Shown here one piece after another: positions 7,207 to 16,293 of a stretch of 64,000 bases of DNA. The stretch covers positions 8,751 to 72,750 of the forward strand of contig CACXVS010000026.1 in NCBI GenBank assembly GCA_902771155.1. The letters run 5' to 3'. The stretch comes from an uncultured Prevotellaceae bacterium. GTDB lineage: Bacteria > Bacteroidota > Bacteroidia > Bacteroidales > Bacteroidaceae. How positions within the stretch are numbered: the first letter of the stretch is position 1; every line of letters begins with the position of its first letter. Below the pieces are notes generated by a model. The model saw nothing but the letters and a program-made list of their open reading frames with translations. It was not told the DNA's origin and ran no database searches. A program made the position numbers and the translations under genes.

Positions 7207-8040
7207 TTACTGCAGACGGAAGGTTACAGGCACGGTGTATTTCACACGTACGGCCGAACCGTTCTGCTTACCAGGAATCCAGTGAGGCATGGACTTAACC
7301 ACGCGCTGGGCCTCCTTGTCGAGTGACGGGTCAACGCTCTTGACAACCTTCACGTCGGTGATAGAACCATCACGCTCTACGACGAAGGTTACGATAACAC
7401 GACCCTGTACACCGTTCTCCTCGGCTACTACCGGATACTTGATATTCTTCGACAGATATTCGAACAGAGCTGAAGGACCGCCGGGGAACTGAGGCATCTC
7501 CTCTACCACGTCGAAGACCTTGGTTTCCTCAACCTTCGGGGGCTCGGGTTCTGCAATCACTTCCTTTGCCTTGAGCACTTCACCACCGGCCTCGTCGTTA
7601 CCCTCAACGTTGAAGGCACCGATGGCGGTGTTGGTCTCCTGGAGTTCCTCCTGAGACTTCATCTCCTGCTCTTCCTTAACCTCCTCGTCCTTCTTGATCT
7701 CAGGAACGGTGAAGGCTACAGAGCTCTTGACGCGCTCAATTTCAATCTTCTCGGGCTCGGGCTCGTCTTTCTTCTCAGCCTTTGCTTCCTTCTTCTCGGC
7801 CAGGCTTGCCAGCTCGACATCAGCCTCGATGGCAGCGTTCTGTGATGCAATGTAGTTCTCGATAGATACCTTTGCATACACGATACCGGCGATAAGGAGA
7901 CCGGCTAAAATCATGACGATGAGTGCCTTCAGGTTACGAATACCTGTGTTCTTACGCAATTGATAAGCTCCATAAGCCTGGTTCTTACCATCGAATACGA
8001 GGTCGACCCAGCTGTTGTCAATAAGATCTATTTTTGCCAT
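7207..8040 (-). CDS. TonB-family energy transducer
   Basis: A 277-residue protein. The N-terminal cytoplasmic part (SWVDLVFDGKNQAYGAYQLRK) is typical of Bacteroidota TonB proteins. One membrane helix follows (about 36-55, ALIVMILAGLLIAGIVYA). A Glu/Lys/Pro-rich periplasmic spacer leads to the TonB C-terminal domain (about 185-277, QFPGGPSALFEYLSKNIKYP through VKYTVPVTFRLQ). It passes energy from the ExbB/ExbD motor to an outer-membrane receptor. It lies 26 bp behind the second exbD. The receptor is not encoded nearby. Confidence 0.92.
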   Translation of the reverse strand: MAKIDLIDNSWVDLVFDGKNQAYGAYQLRKNTGIRNLKALIVMILAGLLIAGIVYAKVSIENYIASQNAAIEADVELASLAEKKEAKAEKKDEPEPEKIEIERVKSSVAFTVPEIKKDEEVKEEQEMKSQEELQETNTAIGAFNVEGNDEAGGEVLKAKEVIAEPEPPKVEETKVFDVVEEMPQFPGGPSALFEYLSKNIKYPVVAEENGVQGRVIVTFVVERDGSITDVKVVKSVDPSLDKEAQRVVKSMPHWIPGKQNGSAVRVKYTVPVTFRLQ

Positions 8041-8066
8041 AGTTCTTTCTACATTTTAGGGGTTAA

Positions 8067-8732
8067 TCACTTGACGCCTGCCTTTGCGATGAGGTCCTTG
8101 TCTTCCTGGCTCATCTTGTCGACATTGTCAATGACGTACTTATCAATATTGCTAATCAGCATCTCGTCGAGGGCTGCAACCATGTTCTCATAGGTAGCAG
8201 TGTTGAGAGGACGGATGATGACGGTCATCGTGGGAACCTTCTCGCCAGAGGGGAGTTCACCCTTCTTCAGCTTCTTGAGCTGTTCCTGATACTGCTCGTC
8301 GGTCATCTTTGAGCCATACTCGGCCTTCTTGGCATCGAGTTCCTTCTTGGCCAACTTGATCTTGGCAATCGGGTTGATACCTTCCTCTGTGGTATGCTCA
8401 TTGAGCACCTTCTCAATACCGTCCTTACCATAGGAAGTCTCTTTCACGCATGAGGGATCGTCGTAGTTGGGCAGTCCAGCTATGTACCATACCTTGTCGT
8501 TGCTTCCCAGATAAAGGGTAATGGTGTGAGAGGCCTTCGTTACCTGCTTCTGCTCGTCGTTCAACTGTGATGTGTCGTCGTTTGACGGCATGGTCAACTG
8601 CATAGCCTGCGGCTTGGCCAGTGTAGTACACAGCATGAAGAAGGTGATCAGAAGCATCATCATGTCTACCATCGGCGTGAAGTTCACGCGGGTATCCATC
8701 TTTTTCTGCTTGGATAGATTTTTCTTTGCCAT
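8067..8732 (-). CDS. ExbD/TolR-family biopolymer transport protein (second copy)
   Basis: A 221-residue ExbD homologue with an N-terminal basic segment, then one membrane helix with the proton-binding Asp (TPMVDMMMLLITFFMLCTTL), and a periplasmic domain. It belongs to the inner-membrane ExbB-ExbD proton motor. The periplasmic part has a charged insert (about residues 125-165: KIKLAKKELDAKKAEYGSK and following), longer than in E. coli ExbD (141 aa). It follows the first exbD after 4 bp. The two copies are divergent in sequence and probably form a hetero-pair within the ExbB channel. Confidence 0.92.
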   Translation of the reverse strand: MAKKNLSKQKKMDTRVNFTPMVDMMMLLITFFMLCTTLAKPQAMQLTMPSNDDTSQLNDEQKQVTKASHTITLYLGSNDKVWYIAGLPNYDDPSCVKETSYGKDGIEKVLNEHTTEEGINPIAKIKLAKKELDAKKAEYGSKMTDEQYQEQLKKLKKGELPSGEKVPTMTVIIRPLNTATYENMVAALDEMLISNIDKYVIDNVDKMSQEDKDLIAKAGVK

Positions 8733-8736
8733 AATA

Positions 8737-9354
8737 CTACTCGTTTAAACGTTTAACATCGAGGTTTGTGATGAGCTGGAAACGGTTCTCGCTCATGTCC
8801 TGAAGTTCTGACATCAACAGCTTGATAGCTGAGTAAGGGGTTTTAGAGTCGCACTTGATGGCGAGCTTGATGTCAGGATTCGCATCGCGGGCCGCTGTGA
8901 CCCACTCCTGGAATTCGCTCTTGCCTCCGTTGATACTATCGAGCGGAAGACCGAGCTTCTGGATTGCCTCGCCCATCTTCTCGGGGTCGAGGTTCAGGTA
9001 ATTGCCAAGCTGTGACATGCTGGCGCCCACCATAGCATCCTCGCGGAAATGCTTGATCTGCTCGGCGTTGAGCTGGATACCGAACTTGTCGGTCATCTGA
9101 TCCAGCATGGCTTGCATGTTGTTCTTGTTTTCCGTACCGCAGAACACCTTGCCCTCTGGGGTTACCAGAATGTTCAGCACGTCCTGCTCCGGAATCTTCA
9201 GCTCTGACACAGAGTTAGGCGCGGTGACTGATACTGGTTCCGGTGTCAAGAATGTTGAGGTCAACATGAAGAAACACAGAAGCAGCGTCATCACGTCTGA
9301 CATTGGTGTCATGTCAATCCAGATGTCTTTTTTCTGTATCTTAATTTTAGCCAT
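8737..9354 (-). CDS. ExbD/TolR-family biopolymer transport protein (first copy)
   Basis: A 205-residue ExbD homologue. The N-terminus KIQKKDIWIDMTPMSDVMTL gives the conserved Asp of the single membrane helix, followed by a periplasmic domain ending in QLITNLDVKRLNE. It lies between exbB (40 bp upstream) and the second exbD (4 bp downstream). Duplicated exbD next to exbB is common in Bacteroidota. The central periplasmic region (about residues 70-130) is an insertion relative to proteobacterial ExbD and may contact the PstS or TPR partners; this is inference. Confidence 0.92.
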   Translation of the reverse strand: MAKIKIQKKDIWIDMTPMSDVMTLLLCFFMLTSTFLTPEPVSVTAPNSVSELKIPEQDVLNILVTPEGKVFCGTENKNNMQAMLDQMTDKFGIQLNAEQIKHFREDAMVGASMSQLGNYLNLDPEKMGEAIQKLGLPLDSINGGKSEFQEWVTAARDANPDIKLAIKCDSKTPYSAIKLLMSELQDMSENRFQLITNLDVKRLNE

Positions 9355-9394
9355 TCTCTAAATGCTTTTAATGCGTTATAAAATGGACAGAAAA

Positions 9395-10225
9395 TTAAGC
9401 CTCGTTGTGATTTGAATCGTATGTTGCTGCGATGGTGTAACCAATCTCGTCGAGAGCAAATGTCAGCTTATCGATCTTGTTTGAGAAGAAGTTGTAAACA
9501 ACGGTAGCAACCCAAGAGGTCAAGATACCAGATGCTGTGTTCACAAGGGCCTCAGAAATACCGGCAGACAGAGCCATAGAGTCGGCACCACCACCTGCAG
9601 ACAGAGCCTGGAACGATCCGATCATACCGAGCACAGTACCGAACAGAGCGGTCAGGGTACCCAGAGATACGATTGTTGCAACCATCGGGAGGTTCATCTG
9701 AAGGGTAGGCATCTCAAGCTGTGTAGCCTCCTCGTGAGCCTGCTGGATCTTTGCAATCTTAGCAGCCTTCTTCAGGGTGTCGTCACCCTCTACGGTCTGG
9801 TACATCTTGATTGAAGCCTTTACTACGTTAGCCACAGAACCCTGCATCTTGTCGCACAGAGCGTCGGCCTCAGCGAACTTCTGAGCCTTGATCAGATCCT
9901 TAACCTGAGCGGTGAACTTAGCCAGATTGATCTTACCAGCAGCGGTACGGATAGCGAAGAAACGCTCGATACCCAGGCAGATAACGGTGAAGAGAAGGGT
10001 AAGGATCAAACCTACAACGAAACCTCCCTTATACACTGTACCTAACAGGTTTGCAGGATGACCGCTACGGTCGCCACCTACGAAGTTGTCGGGGTTACCC
10101 ATAACGAAATACCATACGCCATAACCTAAGATAGCGCAAATTACGAGGATAATCCATGCAGCTTTAATACCACCAAAGCCCGAATTCTTTTTGGCTGGGG
10201 CTGCAGCCTTTGTTGTTGTTGCCAT
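9395..10225 (-). CDS. MotA/TolQ/ExbB proton-channel protein
   Basis: A 276-residue inner-membrane protein and the channel partner of the two ExbD proteins. There is a first membrane helix near residues 24-45 (AAWIILVICAILGYGVWYFV), a second near 70-92 (GFVVGLILTLLFTVICLGI), and two helices in the conserved C-terminal half (PMVATIVSLGTLTALFGTVLGMIGSF and ALVNTASGILTSWVATVVYNFF). The signature GTLTALFGTVLGMI and the small residues of the last helices are typical of ExbB. It is first in its operon. A -7 element (TATCTTTG, plus 10297-10304) lies about 70 bp upstream, but its -33 box is weak. Confidence 0.93.
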   Translation of the reverse strand: MATTTKAAAPAKKNSGFGGIKAAWIILVICAILGYGVWYFVMGNPDNFVGGDRSGHPANLLGTVYKGGFVVGLILTLLFTVICLGIERFFAIRTAAGKINLAKFTAQVKDLIKAQKFAEADALCDKMQGSVANVVKASIKMYQTVEGDDTLKKAAKIAKIQQAHEEATQLEMPTLQMNLPMVATIVSLGTLTALFGTVLGMIGSFQALSAGGGADSMALSAGISEALVNTASGILTSWVATVVYNFFSNKIDKLTFALDEIGYTIAATYDSNHNEA

Positions 10226-10361
10226 AATGTAATAAGTTAATTTTTTAGTTATTAAAAATTTTAAGATTATAAATAGTCTCTTTTCAAAACACCTCGCAAA
10301 GATACTAATTTCACCCGTTATTACGAACGAATTAATAACTTTTAACTAAGAATTTATTGAT

Positions 10362-11555
10362 TTATTTCAATTTTGCTAATGTATCTTTAATGCGCTTCAT
10401 GGCTTCGATGATGTTTTCATCGCTTGTGGCATAGCTCATGCGGAAGCACTCGGGATCGCCAAAAGCATCGCCTCCAACCGTTGCCACATGCCCCTTTTCG
10501 AGCAGATACATGGCAAAGTCGGTAGAATTGTTGATGGTGGTCTCACCATCGCTCTTGCCAAAGAAACTGCTGCACTTGGGGAAGAGGTAGAAGGCGCCCT
10601 CGGGCACATTCACTTCAAGACCGGGAATGTCCTTGGCCAGTTTGACGATGAGGTTACGCCGGCGCTCAAAGGCCTGGCGCATATCCTCCACGCACTGCTG
10701 GTCGCTGATGTAGGCAAACTCGGCTGCTTTCTGACTAACGGAACAGGGGCCACTGGTGTATTGGCCCTGCAACTTGTTGCAGCCTTTGACAATCCACTCG
10801 GGGGCTGCAATATAGCCGATACGCCAACCGGTCATGGCATAGGCCTTCGACACACCATTGACGATGATGGCGCGATCCTTCATGCCAGGGAACTGGGCGA
10901 TGCTCTCGTGCTTGCCTATATAGTTGATGTGCTCGTAGATCTCGTCGGCCAGCACGAAAAGGTCTTCATGGCGGAGGATCACCTCTGACAGGGCCTTCAG
11001 CTCGTCCTTGCTATAGACGCTTCCCGTGGGGTTGCTGGGCGAACAGAGGATGAGCATGCGCGTCTTGGGGGTGATGGCAGCCTCGAGCTGCTCGGGCGTC
11101 ATCTTGAAGTTCTGGTCGAAACCGGCCTCCACAATGACGGGCTTGCCACCTGCCAGGAGTACCATCTGGGGGTAACTTACCCAGTAGGGAGCAGGGATAA
11201 TCACTTCCTCACCGTCGTTGACCAGGGCCATGACGGTGTTGCAGACGCTCTGCTTGGCACCGTTGGAAACAAGGATCTCGGCGGGGGTGTAGTGGAGGTG
11301 GTTCTCGCGCTCCAACTTGCGGGCAATGGCCTGACGGAGGTCGGGATAGCCCGGTACGGGCGAGTATCTGGAGTAGTTCTCGTCGATAGCGAGTTTGGCT
11401 TGCTGCTTAATATGGTCGGGGGTATTGAAGTCGGGCTCTCCCACACTCATATTGATAACATCAATGCCCTGAGCCTTCATTTCAGAGCTTTTTTGCGACA
11501 TTGCCAGCGTGGCTGATGGAGCTAAGCGCTGCAGACGATTGGATAGTTGTGCCAT
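10362..11555 (-). CDS. Class I PLP aminotransferase, aspartate aminotransferase type
   Basis: A 397-residue aminotransferase of fold type I that most likely moves the amino group between aspartate and 2-oxoglutarate. Motifs are NPTGSVYS, LADEIYEHINY (Asp that binds the pyridine nitrogen; Tyr), NGVSKAYAMTGWRIGY (Schiff-base Lys, then the phosphate-binding Arg) and a C-terminal RMSYATSDE (substrate Arg). The start MAQLSNRLQRLAPSATLAM is canonical for this subgroup; the longer frame runs into a promoter-like element (TACTTTTG on minus, plus 11574-11581). Substrate could differ (aromatic or prephenate). The gene lies 100 bp behind ribBA but seems to have its own promoter. Confidence 0.9.
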   Translation of the reverse strand: MAQLSNRLQRLAPSATLAMSQKSSEMKAQGIDVINMSVGEPDFNTPDHIKQQAKLAIDENYSRYSPVPGYPDLRQAIARKLERENHLHYTPAEILVSNGAKQSVCNTVMALVNDGEEVIIPAPYWVSYPQMVLLAGGKPVIVEAGFDQNFKMTPEQLEAAITPKTRMLILCSPSNPTGSVYSKDELKALSEVILRHEDLFVLADEIYEHINYIGKHESIAQFPGMKDRAIIVNGVSKAYAMTGWRIGYIAAPEWIVKGCNKLQGQYTSGPCSVSQKAAEFAYISDQQCVEDMRQAFERRRNLIVKLAKDIPGLEVNVPEGAFYLFPKCSSFFGKSDGETTINNSTDFAMYLLEKGHVATVGGDAFGDPECFRMSYATSDENIIEAMKRIKDTLAKLK

Positions 11556-11656
11556 ATTTATTGAAATTTTGTGCAAAAGTAAGCAATTTATTTCTGAATA
11601 CGAAAGATTAACGTCACTTTTTCGTGATTTGCCACGAAATCGTGACATCTTGAGCG

Positions 11657-12868
11657 TTATTTCAGATGGAGGGTATGCCCCATGCGGTTCTTTTTGGTCT
11701 CCAGATAGCGCAGGTTGTAGGGGTTGGGCGTCACTTCGATGGGCACGTTCTCAATAATCTCCAGTCCGTAGGCCTCCAGTCCGACACGCTTAACGGGGTT
11801 GTTGGTCAGCAGGCGCATCTTGTGCACGCCAAGGTGGCGCAGCATCTGGGCACCGCAGCCGTAGTCGCGCTCGTCGGGCTTGAATCCCAGATGCACATTG
11901 GCATCGACGGTGTCGAGACCTTCTTCCTGCAGCTTGTAGGCGGCAATCTTGTTCATCAGTCCGATGCCACGGCCTTCCTGTTGCATATAGATGACAACGC
12001 CCTTGCCCTCTTTCTCGATGGTCTGCATGGCCTTGTGGAGCTGTTCGCCACAATCGCAGCGCTTGGAGCCGAGGATGTCGCCCGTCATACATGAGGAGTG
12101 GACACGCACCAGGATAGGCTCGTCGTCCTTCCATTCGCCCTTGATGAGCGCCAGGTGCTCCAGTCCATTGCTTTTCTGACGGAAGGGAATCAGGCGGAAG
12201 TGGCCGTAGTCGGTGGGCATATCCACCTCTTCGCCCACCTCGATGAGCGACTCTTTCTTCAGGCGGTAGGCAATCATATCCTTGATGCTGATGATCTTCA
12301 TGTTCCACTCCCTGGCCAGTTCCATCAGCTGAGGCAGACGGGCCATGGAGCCGTCTTCGTTCATAATCTCCATCAGTGCACCTGCGGGGTAAAGACCTGC
12401 CATGCGACAGAGGTCGATGGCTGCTTCGGTATGGCCACTGCGTCGCAGCACGCCATTCTCCTGGGCATAGAGCGGGTTGACATGGCCCGGGCGTCCAAAA
12501 GTCTCTGGGGTGGAGGAGGGATCGGCCAGGGCCTTGATGGTTTCGGCACGGTCGTGGGCGGAGACGCCAGTGGTGCAGCCTTCGAGCTTATCGACGGTCA
12601 CCGTAAACGGTGTGCCGAGCACAGACGTGTTGTCCTGCACCTGATGAGGCAAGTCGAGTTCTTTACAGCGCTCAATCGTGATGGGGGCGCAGAGCACACC
12701 TCGTGCGTTCTTCAGCATGAAGTTCACTTTCTCGGCTGTAATCTTTTCTGCGGCAATGATAAGATCGCCTTCGTTCTCACGATCCTCGTCATCGACGACG
12801 ATGACAAACTCGCCAGCCTTGAAGTCCTCTACGGCTTCCTCTATTGCGTTTAGTTTGAAATGATCCAT
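11657..12868 (-). CDS. ribBA: Bifunctional DHBP synthase / GTP cyclohydrolase II
   Basis: A 403-residue fusion that starts both branches of riboflavin synthesis. The N-terminal half (1-200) is Rib[18 protein letters not shown] binds the metal and ribulose-5-phosphate, and THxxxHD-type residues follow in the [15 protein letters not shown] segment. The C-terminal half is RibA: the zinc triad is in [17 protein letters not shown], and [14 protein letters not shown] follows. Both active sites look intact. No FMN riboswitch is recognisable upstream. It lies 38 bp downstream of the LptF/G permease gene and may share its transcript. Confidence 0.95.
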   Translation of the reverse strand: MDHFKLNAIEEAVEDFKAGEFVIVVDDEDRENEGDLIIAAEKITAEKVNFMLKNARGVLCAPITIERCKELDLPHQVQDNTSVLGTPFTVTVDKLEGCTTGVSAHDRAETIKALADPSSTPETFGRPGHVNPLYAQENGVLRRSGHTEAAIDLCRMAGLYPAGALMEIMNEDGSMARLPQLMELAREWNMKIISIKDMIAYRLKKESLIEVGEEVDMPTDYGHFRLIPFRQKSNGLEHLALIKGEWKDDEPILVRVHSSCMTGDILGSKRCDCGEQLHKAMQTIEKEGKGVVIYMQQEGRGIGLMNKIAAYKLQEEGLDTVDANVHLGFKPDERDYGCGAQMLRHLGVHKMRLLTNNPVKRVGLEAYGLEIIENVPIEVTPNPYNLRYLETKKNRMGHTLHLK

Positions 12869-12906
12869 TGTATATGTATATTATACCTTATTATATATTA
12901 AAGGAG

Positions 12907-14826
12907 CTATGTGGCGCTCTTCTGTTTTTTCGAAAGTTCCATGGCCAAGGGAATGACTCTGTCACTGGTGTGCCTGATGTCGTGCAGATCCTTCAGCAGG
13001 CGCAGACGGAAGCGTATCATCCTGATGTAGAAGAAAACACCCAACGGGATGAAGAGGCCGGTGACGACATTCAGCCATTTCCTACGGAATGGGCGGGTAT
13101 GGGCACGAACGGCAATGATAGGATAGTTGTTGAGTTCGGCAAGCAACTTCCTGTCGCGCGAATAACTAAGGTCGTCGATGGCTGTCTCAAGTACTTCGTT
13201 GATGTACTCAATCTCGTGGTCGTCGCCAGCGTGGAAGAACACGTTGATGGGATTAGGCCATCTGAGCAACTTGTGGCGTTCGCTGTATCCCTCGATCTCC
13301 TTGGTGACATTGAGCAGCAGATTGGCGTCGTCTTCGTAGTGTGGATCGTCGATGATGACCTCTTTGCGGAAGATGTGCCGATTCTCGCGGAGACCAAGGG
13401 CGCGCATCAGGATACTCTTGTAGAGGTCGATGTTGAACACGGTGGAGTCTCTGTTTGCCTTATAGGTGAAGAATACGGCAATGGGGGTGAGGACAATGGT
13501 GGAGATGGTCTGTCCGAACCATACCGTCCACTGGCCATCGCGTGCCATCTTCATGCCAGAGTTGTCGAAAATGAAATAGACGATGAATACCAGCACAGAC
13601 ACAATGACGGGCACGCCCAGTCCTCCCTTGCGGATGATGGCTCCAAGGGGGGCTCCGATGAAAAAGAAGATGAGGCACGACAAGGCGAGGGTAAACTTCT
13701 TGAAGGCTTCAATCTGGTGACGACGATAGTTGCGATGCAGGTATTTGACATACTCCATCTTCATGTCCATATCGGTCATGGCACTCTGCACACTGGAAAG
13801 AGCGCTTTTCACAGCCATTTGCTGATCTCCAGAAGGCATCCGCTCCAGGATGGAGTCGTAGGGGGTGTCATCGGTGGCCAGGGCTTTGACGGCCTTCAGG
13901 GAGTCTTGTTTGCTCAGGGAGGGTTGGCGGAACGTATAGCGCTTGGCATCGAGATAGTACGCATTGCCGACACTGTCGTTGAACTCCCTGATGGAGTCCA
14001 TGTCGTGCAGAATGGTGTTCAAACTCTTTGCGCGGGCATCGCCGGCCACATCGTTCATATCGGCCATGTTGAAACCACTGTCGAATTCACGCACAATTCG
14101 TTTGTGGGAGAAAGTCTCTCGGCGATAGGGGATATTGGCGCTATTGGCGATGTCCGACGACCGCATGTTCTCAAACCATTCTCCACTGTATAATGTCAAC
14201 ACCAGATGCTTCTTTTCCTGGGTTGTCTGCATCATGCCCGAATCGGCCAGAATGATGGCCTGATCCTCGAAACTACCCGTCTGACGGTAGATCATGATAC
14301 CATAGAGCATGCCTGTATTCAGGTTCTTCTTTTGCACATAGATGTTTATGCCGGGGATGCCGTTGTAGAAGATGCCTTCGGGGATTTCCAGTTCCGGACT
14401 CTTCTGCTTCATGGATATCAGTAGTTGCTGCAGATGAAGGTTGGACTTGGGACCGATGCTGTCCTGGAAATAGTATGAGATGCCGGCAATGATGAATACG
14501 ATGAAGATAAGTGGACGGAATGCCTGCATCAGCGAGATGCCTGCAGCCTTGATAGCCGTCAGCTCCGAACTCTCACCCAGATTGCCGAATACAATCAGCG
14601 AACTCAGCAGAATGGCCAGTGGTAATGCCTGAGGCAGCAGCATAAGACCCATGTACCAGAAGAACTGGGCCATGACGTCGAGCGACAAGCCCTTTCCAAT
14701 CAGCTCATCGACATATCGCCACAGGAACTGCATCATCAGCACGAACTGGCAGATGAACAGGGTACCCATGAACAGCAGACCAAACTGCTTGGCAATAAAG
14801 ATATCTAATTTCTTGATCCGGAACAT
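12907..14826 (-). CDS. LptF/LptG-family permease (YjgP/YjgQ)
   Basis: A 639-residue inner-membrane protein of the family that extracts lipopolysaccharide for transport to the outer membrane with LptB. Three N-terminal helices (about 12-120, e.g. MDVMAQ.. region with LLPQALPLAILLSSLIVFG) precede a long periplasmic domain (about 120-355) and three further helices (about 360-455). Beyond that, some 180 residues extend into the cytoplasm with another hydrophobic segment near 595-615 (VVTGLFIPLGVFFYI). The length exceeds E. coli LptF/G (about 360 aa), but it is normal for Bacteroidales. A -7-like element (plus 14849-14856, minus strand) precedes the start. Confidence 0.88.
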   Translation of the reverse strand: MFRIKKLDIFIAKQFGLLFMGTLFICQFVLMMQFLWRYVDELIGKGLSLDVMAQFFWYMGLMLLPQALPLAILLSSLIVFGNLGESSELTAIKAAGISLMQAFRPLIFIVFIIAGISYYFQDSIGPKSNLHLQQLLISMKQKSPELEIPEGIFYNGIPGINIYVQKKNLNTGMLYGIMIYRQTGSFEDQAIILADSGMMQTTQEKKHLVLTLYSGEWFENMRSSDIANSANIPYRRETFSHKRIVREFDSGFNMADMNDVAGDARAKSLNTILHDMDSIREFNDSVGNAYYLDAKRYTFRQPSLSKQDSLKAVKALATDDTPYDSILERMPSGDQQMAVKSALSSVQSAMTDMDMKMEYVKYLHRNYRRHQIEAFKKFTLALSCLIFFFIGAPLGAIIRKGGLGVPVIVSVLVFIVYFIFDNSGMKMARDGQWTVWFGQTISTIVLTPIAVFFTYKANRDSTVFNIDLYKSILMRALGLRENRHIFRKEVIIDDPHYEDDANLLLNVTKEIEGYSERHKLLRWPNPINVFFHAGDDHEIEYINEVLETAIDDLSYSRDRKLLAELNNYPIIAVRAHTRPFRRKWLNVVTGLFIPLGVFFYIRMIRFRLRLLKDLHDIRHTSDRVIPLAMELSKKQKSAT

Positions 14827-14933
14827 TCTGTTTGCGCCTTACGGGCTGCAAAATTACAAAAAAGAAGTGAAAAGCGATGAGGGAAAGGTGAAAAGTTGCT
14901 TTACCTTATTATTTTTTCACTCTTTTCACTCCG

Positions 14934-15335
14934 TCACAATCCGCTGGCGCGATGCAGCCTGTCGAGGTTGCTGTCCCACAGGATTCTGAGTCCGTCGGCA
15001 TCATCGTCGTCGGCAAAGTCGGTAATAAGGAGCGTCAGATTGTTCGTAAGTTCACTTTTCGCGATGCGCATTTCCCAAAAGATGTCATCGTCTTCCTCGT
15101 CGTCATCCCATTTGAGTCTGATATGGTCGAACTTCACAAATTCTATTAACTGTGCCTGACGGATGTCATGCTCCGCCCATGGCTCTCCCCAGGTAAACGT
15201 AAAGATGTCGTCTTCTTGTGTGACGTGGTCTGCCAACCAGCGTTCCAACCCATGGGCACTACTGATTTGTTCCCAAACAATACCAGGCGACTTGGTCGTC
15301 AAAGGATATTCAATGTCAATTCGTTGTTTTTCCAT
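14934..15335 (-). CDS. START-like domain protein
   Basis: A 133-residue acidic protein of the Bacteroidales START-like family (AHSA1/SRPBCC fold). Family traits are the opening IDIEYPLTTKSPGIVWEQIS, GLERWLADHV and FTFTWGEPW, with an acidic run DDDEEDDD in the middle. Such folds bind small hydrophobic ligands or act as chaperone cofactors; the actual ligand is unknown. There is no signal peptide, so it is cytoplasmic. A -7-like element (TACTTTTG on minus, plus 15382-15389) lies 47 bp upstream. The next gene downstream is the LptF/G permease, separated by about 105 bp. Confidence 0.8.
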   Translation of the reverse strand: MEKQRIDIEYPLTTKSPGIVWEQISSAHGLERWLADHVTQEDDIFTFTWGEPWAEHDIRQAQLIEFVKFDHIRLKWDDDEEDDDIFWEMRIAKSELTNNLTLLITDFADDDDADGLRILWDSNLDRLHRASGL

Positions 15336-15428
15336 ACGCTTCGGGTGAGTTTTGCTATTGGTTTGGAGTTATTCTACGCCACAAAAGTAGTAATTTTCCT
15401 CGAAATAAAAAATATTTTGCGGAAAAAT

Positions 15429-15459
15429 TTTGGTAGTTTCAGAAAAAGTAGTACCTTTG
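15429..15459 (+). promoter_or_regulatory. Promoter of the tRNA-Met gene
   Basis: TTTG (15429-15432), 19 bp, then TACCTTTG (15452-15459). The tRNA begins at 15480. Confidence 0.75.
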
Positions 15460-15479
15460 CACCCGCTTAACAGCAAGAT

Positions 15480-15541
15480 GGCGGGATAGCTCAGCTGGTT
15501 AGAGCGCATGATTCATAATCATGAGGTCGCCGGTTCAATCC
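15480..15541 (+). pseudogene. Truncated tRNA-Met(CAT), 3' part missing
   Basis: The 5' acceptor strand GGCGGGA (15480-15486), D-arm GCTC/GAGC, anticodon arm CATGA-TTCATAA-TCATG (anticodon CAT), variable loop AGGTC and the T-arm 5' strand GCCGG with loop TTCAATC (ending 15540) are all present and well formed. After C15541 the sequence becomes ACGTGCTGAG.... The pairing CCGGC of the T-arm and the 3' acceptor strand TCCCGCC are absent, so no cloverleaf can close. A terminator hairpin follows at once. Promoter and terminator are preserved. Either this is a real deletion that inactivated the gene, or about 13 or more bases were lost in assembly. Confidence 0.8.
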
Positions 15542-15543
15542 AC

Positions 15544-15568
15544 GTGCTGAGAGATCAGCACTTTTTTT
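15544..15568 (+). terminator. Terminator behind the truncated tRNA
   Basis: A perfect hairpin GTGCTGA-GAGA-TCAGCAC (15544-15561) followed by seven T. Confidence 0.9.
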
Positions 15569-15609
15569 GTAGATGAGAGTTATAACCAAAACACTAAATA
15601 ATCGTCGAG

Positions 15610-16293
15610 ATGAAAAAACTATGCTTATTACTGCTGACTATTCTTTCCGTCAGCCTTGGTACCGCTCAGACAAAGTCGGTCTCCATTTTAGGTGATTCGT
15701 ATTCAACCTTCGAGGGCTTTATGACGCCCTCCACCAATGAACTGTGGTATTATGCCCAGAATCCTGAGGCGAAAACCGATGTGAAGAACGTACGTCAGAC
15801 GTGGTGGCATCAGGTGATTAAGGAAAATGGCTGGCGACTCTGCCTGAACAACTCCTATAGCGGTGCAACGATCAGTTATTCGGGCTATGATGGCAATGAC
15901 TATAGCGCGCGCTCTTTTAATACGCGTATGGACAATCTCGGACAACCCGACATGATCTTTGTCTTCGGTGCTACGAACGACAGTTGGGCCGGCACTCCAA
16001 TCGGAGAGTATAAGTACGATAATATCACATGGGGCGACCTTTACCAGTTCCGTCCTGCGCTTGCCCGTATGTTGCAGTGGATGACGGACCGCTATGTCAA
16101 CACTGAGATCTACTTCATCCTTAACGACGACCTGCGTGACGAGATCGACGAGTCGGTAAAGACCATCTGCGCCCATTATGGTGTGCCTGTCATTGAACTG
16201 ACAGACATAAACAAACTATCTGGGCACCCTTCTGTAAAAGGTATGCGCCAGATAGCTGATCAAGTGAACGGTTTCCTGAAGACGAGAAATTAA
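15610..16293 (+). CDS. SGNH/GDSL-family hydrolase, exported
   Basis: A 227-residue protein with signal peptide (MKKLCLLLLTILSVSLGTAQ). The SGNH hydrolase signature is complete: ILGDSYS (block I, nucleophile Ser), NSYSGATIS (block II Gly), FGATNDSW (block III Asn) and a late HPSVKGM (catalytic His, block V). Such enzymes deacylate carbohydrates or lipids in the periplasm; the substrate cannot be read from sequence. It starts about 40 bp behind the tRNA terminator and is convergent with the next gene, which it overlaps by 4 bp. Confidence 0.85.
   Translation: MKKLCLLLLTILSVSLGTAQTKSVSILGDSYSTFEGFMTPSTNELWYYAQNPEAKTDVKNVRQTWWHQVIKENGWRLCLNNSYSGATISYSGYDGNDYSARSFNTRMDNLGQPDMIFVFGATNDSWAGTPIGEYKYDNITWGDLYQFRPALARMLQWMTDRYVNTEIYFILNDDLRDEIDESVKTICAHYGVPVIELTDINKLSGHPSVKGMRQIADQVNGFLKTRN

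Noticed and set aside
11657..12900. FMN riboswitch before ribBA
   Set aside because: The sequence upstream of the start codon (38 bp to the next gene) is too short and shows no conserved pattern.
12868..14193. 441-codon plus-strand frame
   Set aside because: Antisense to the LptF/G permease gene, which has clear helices and family motifs.
15480..15552. Intact tRNA-Met
   Set aside because: The 3' acceptor strand and T-arm 3' strand do not pair with the 5' parts; no cloverleaf closes.
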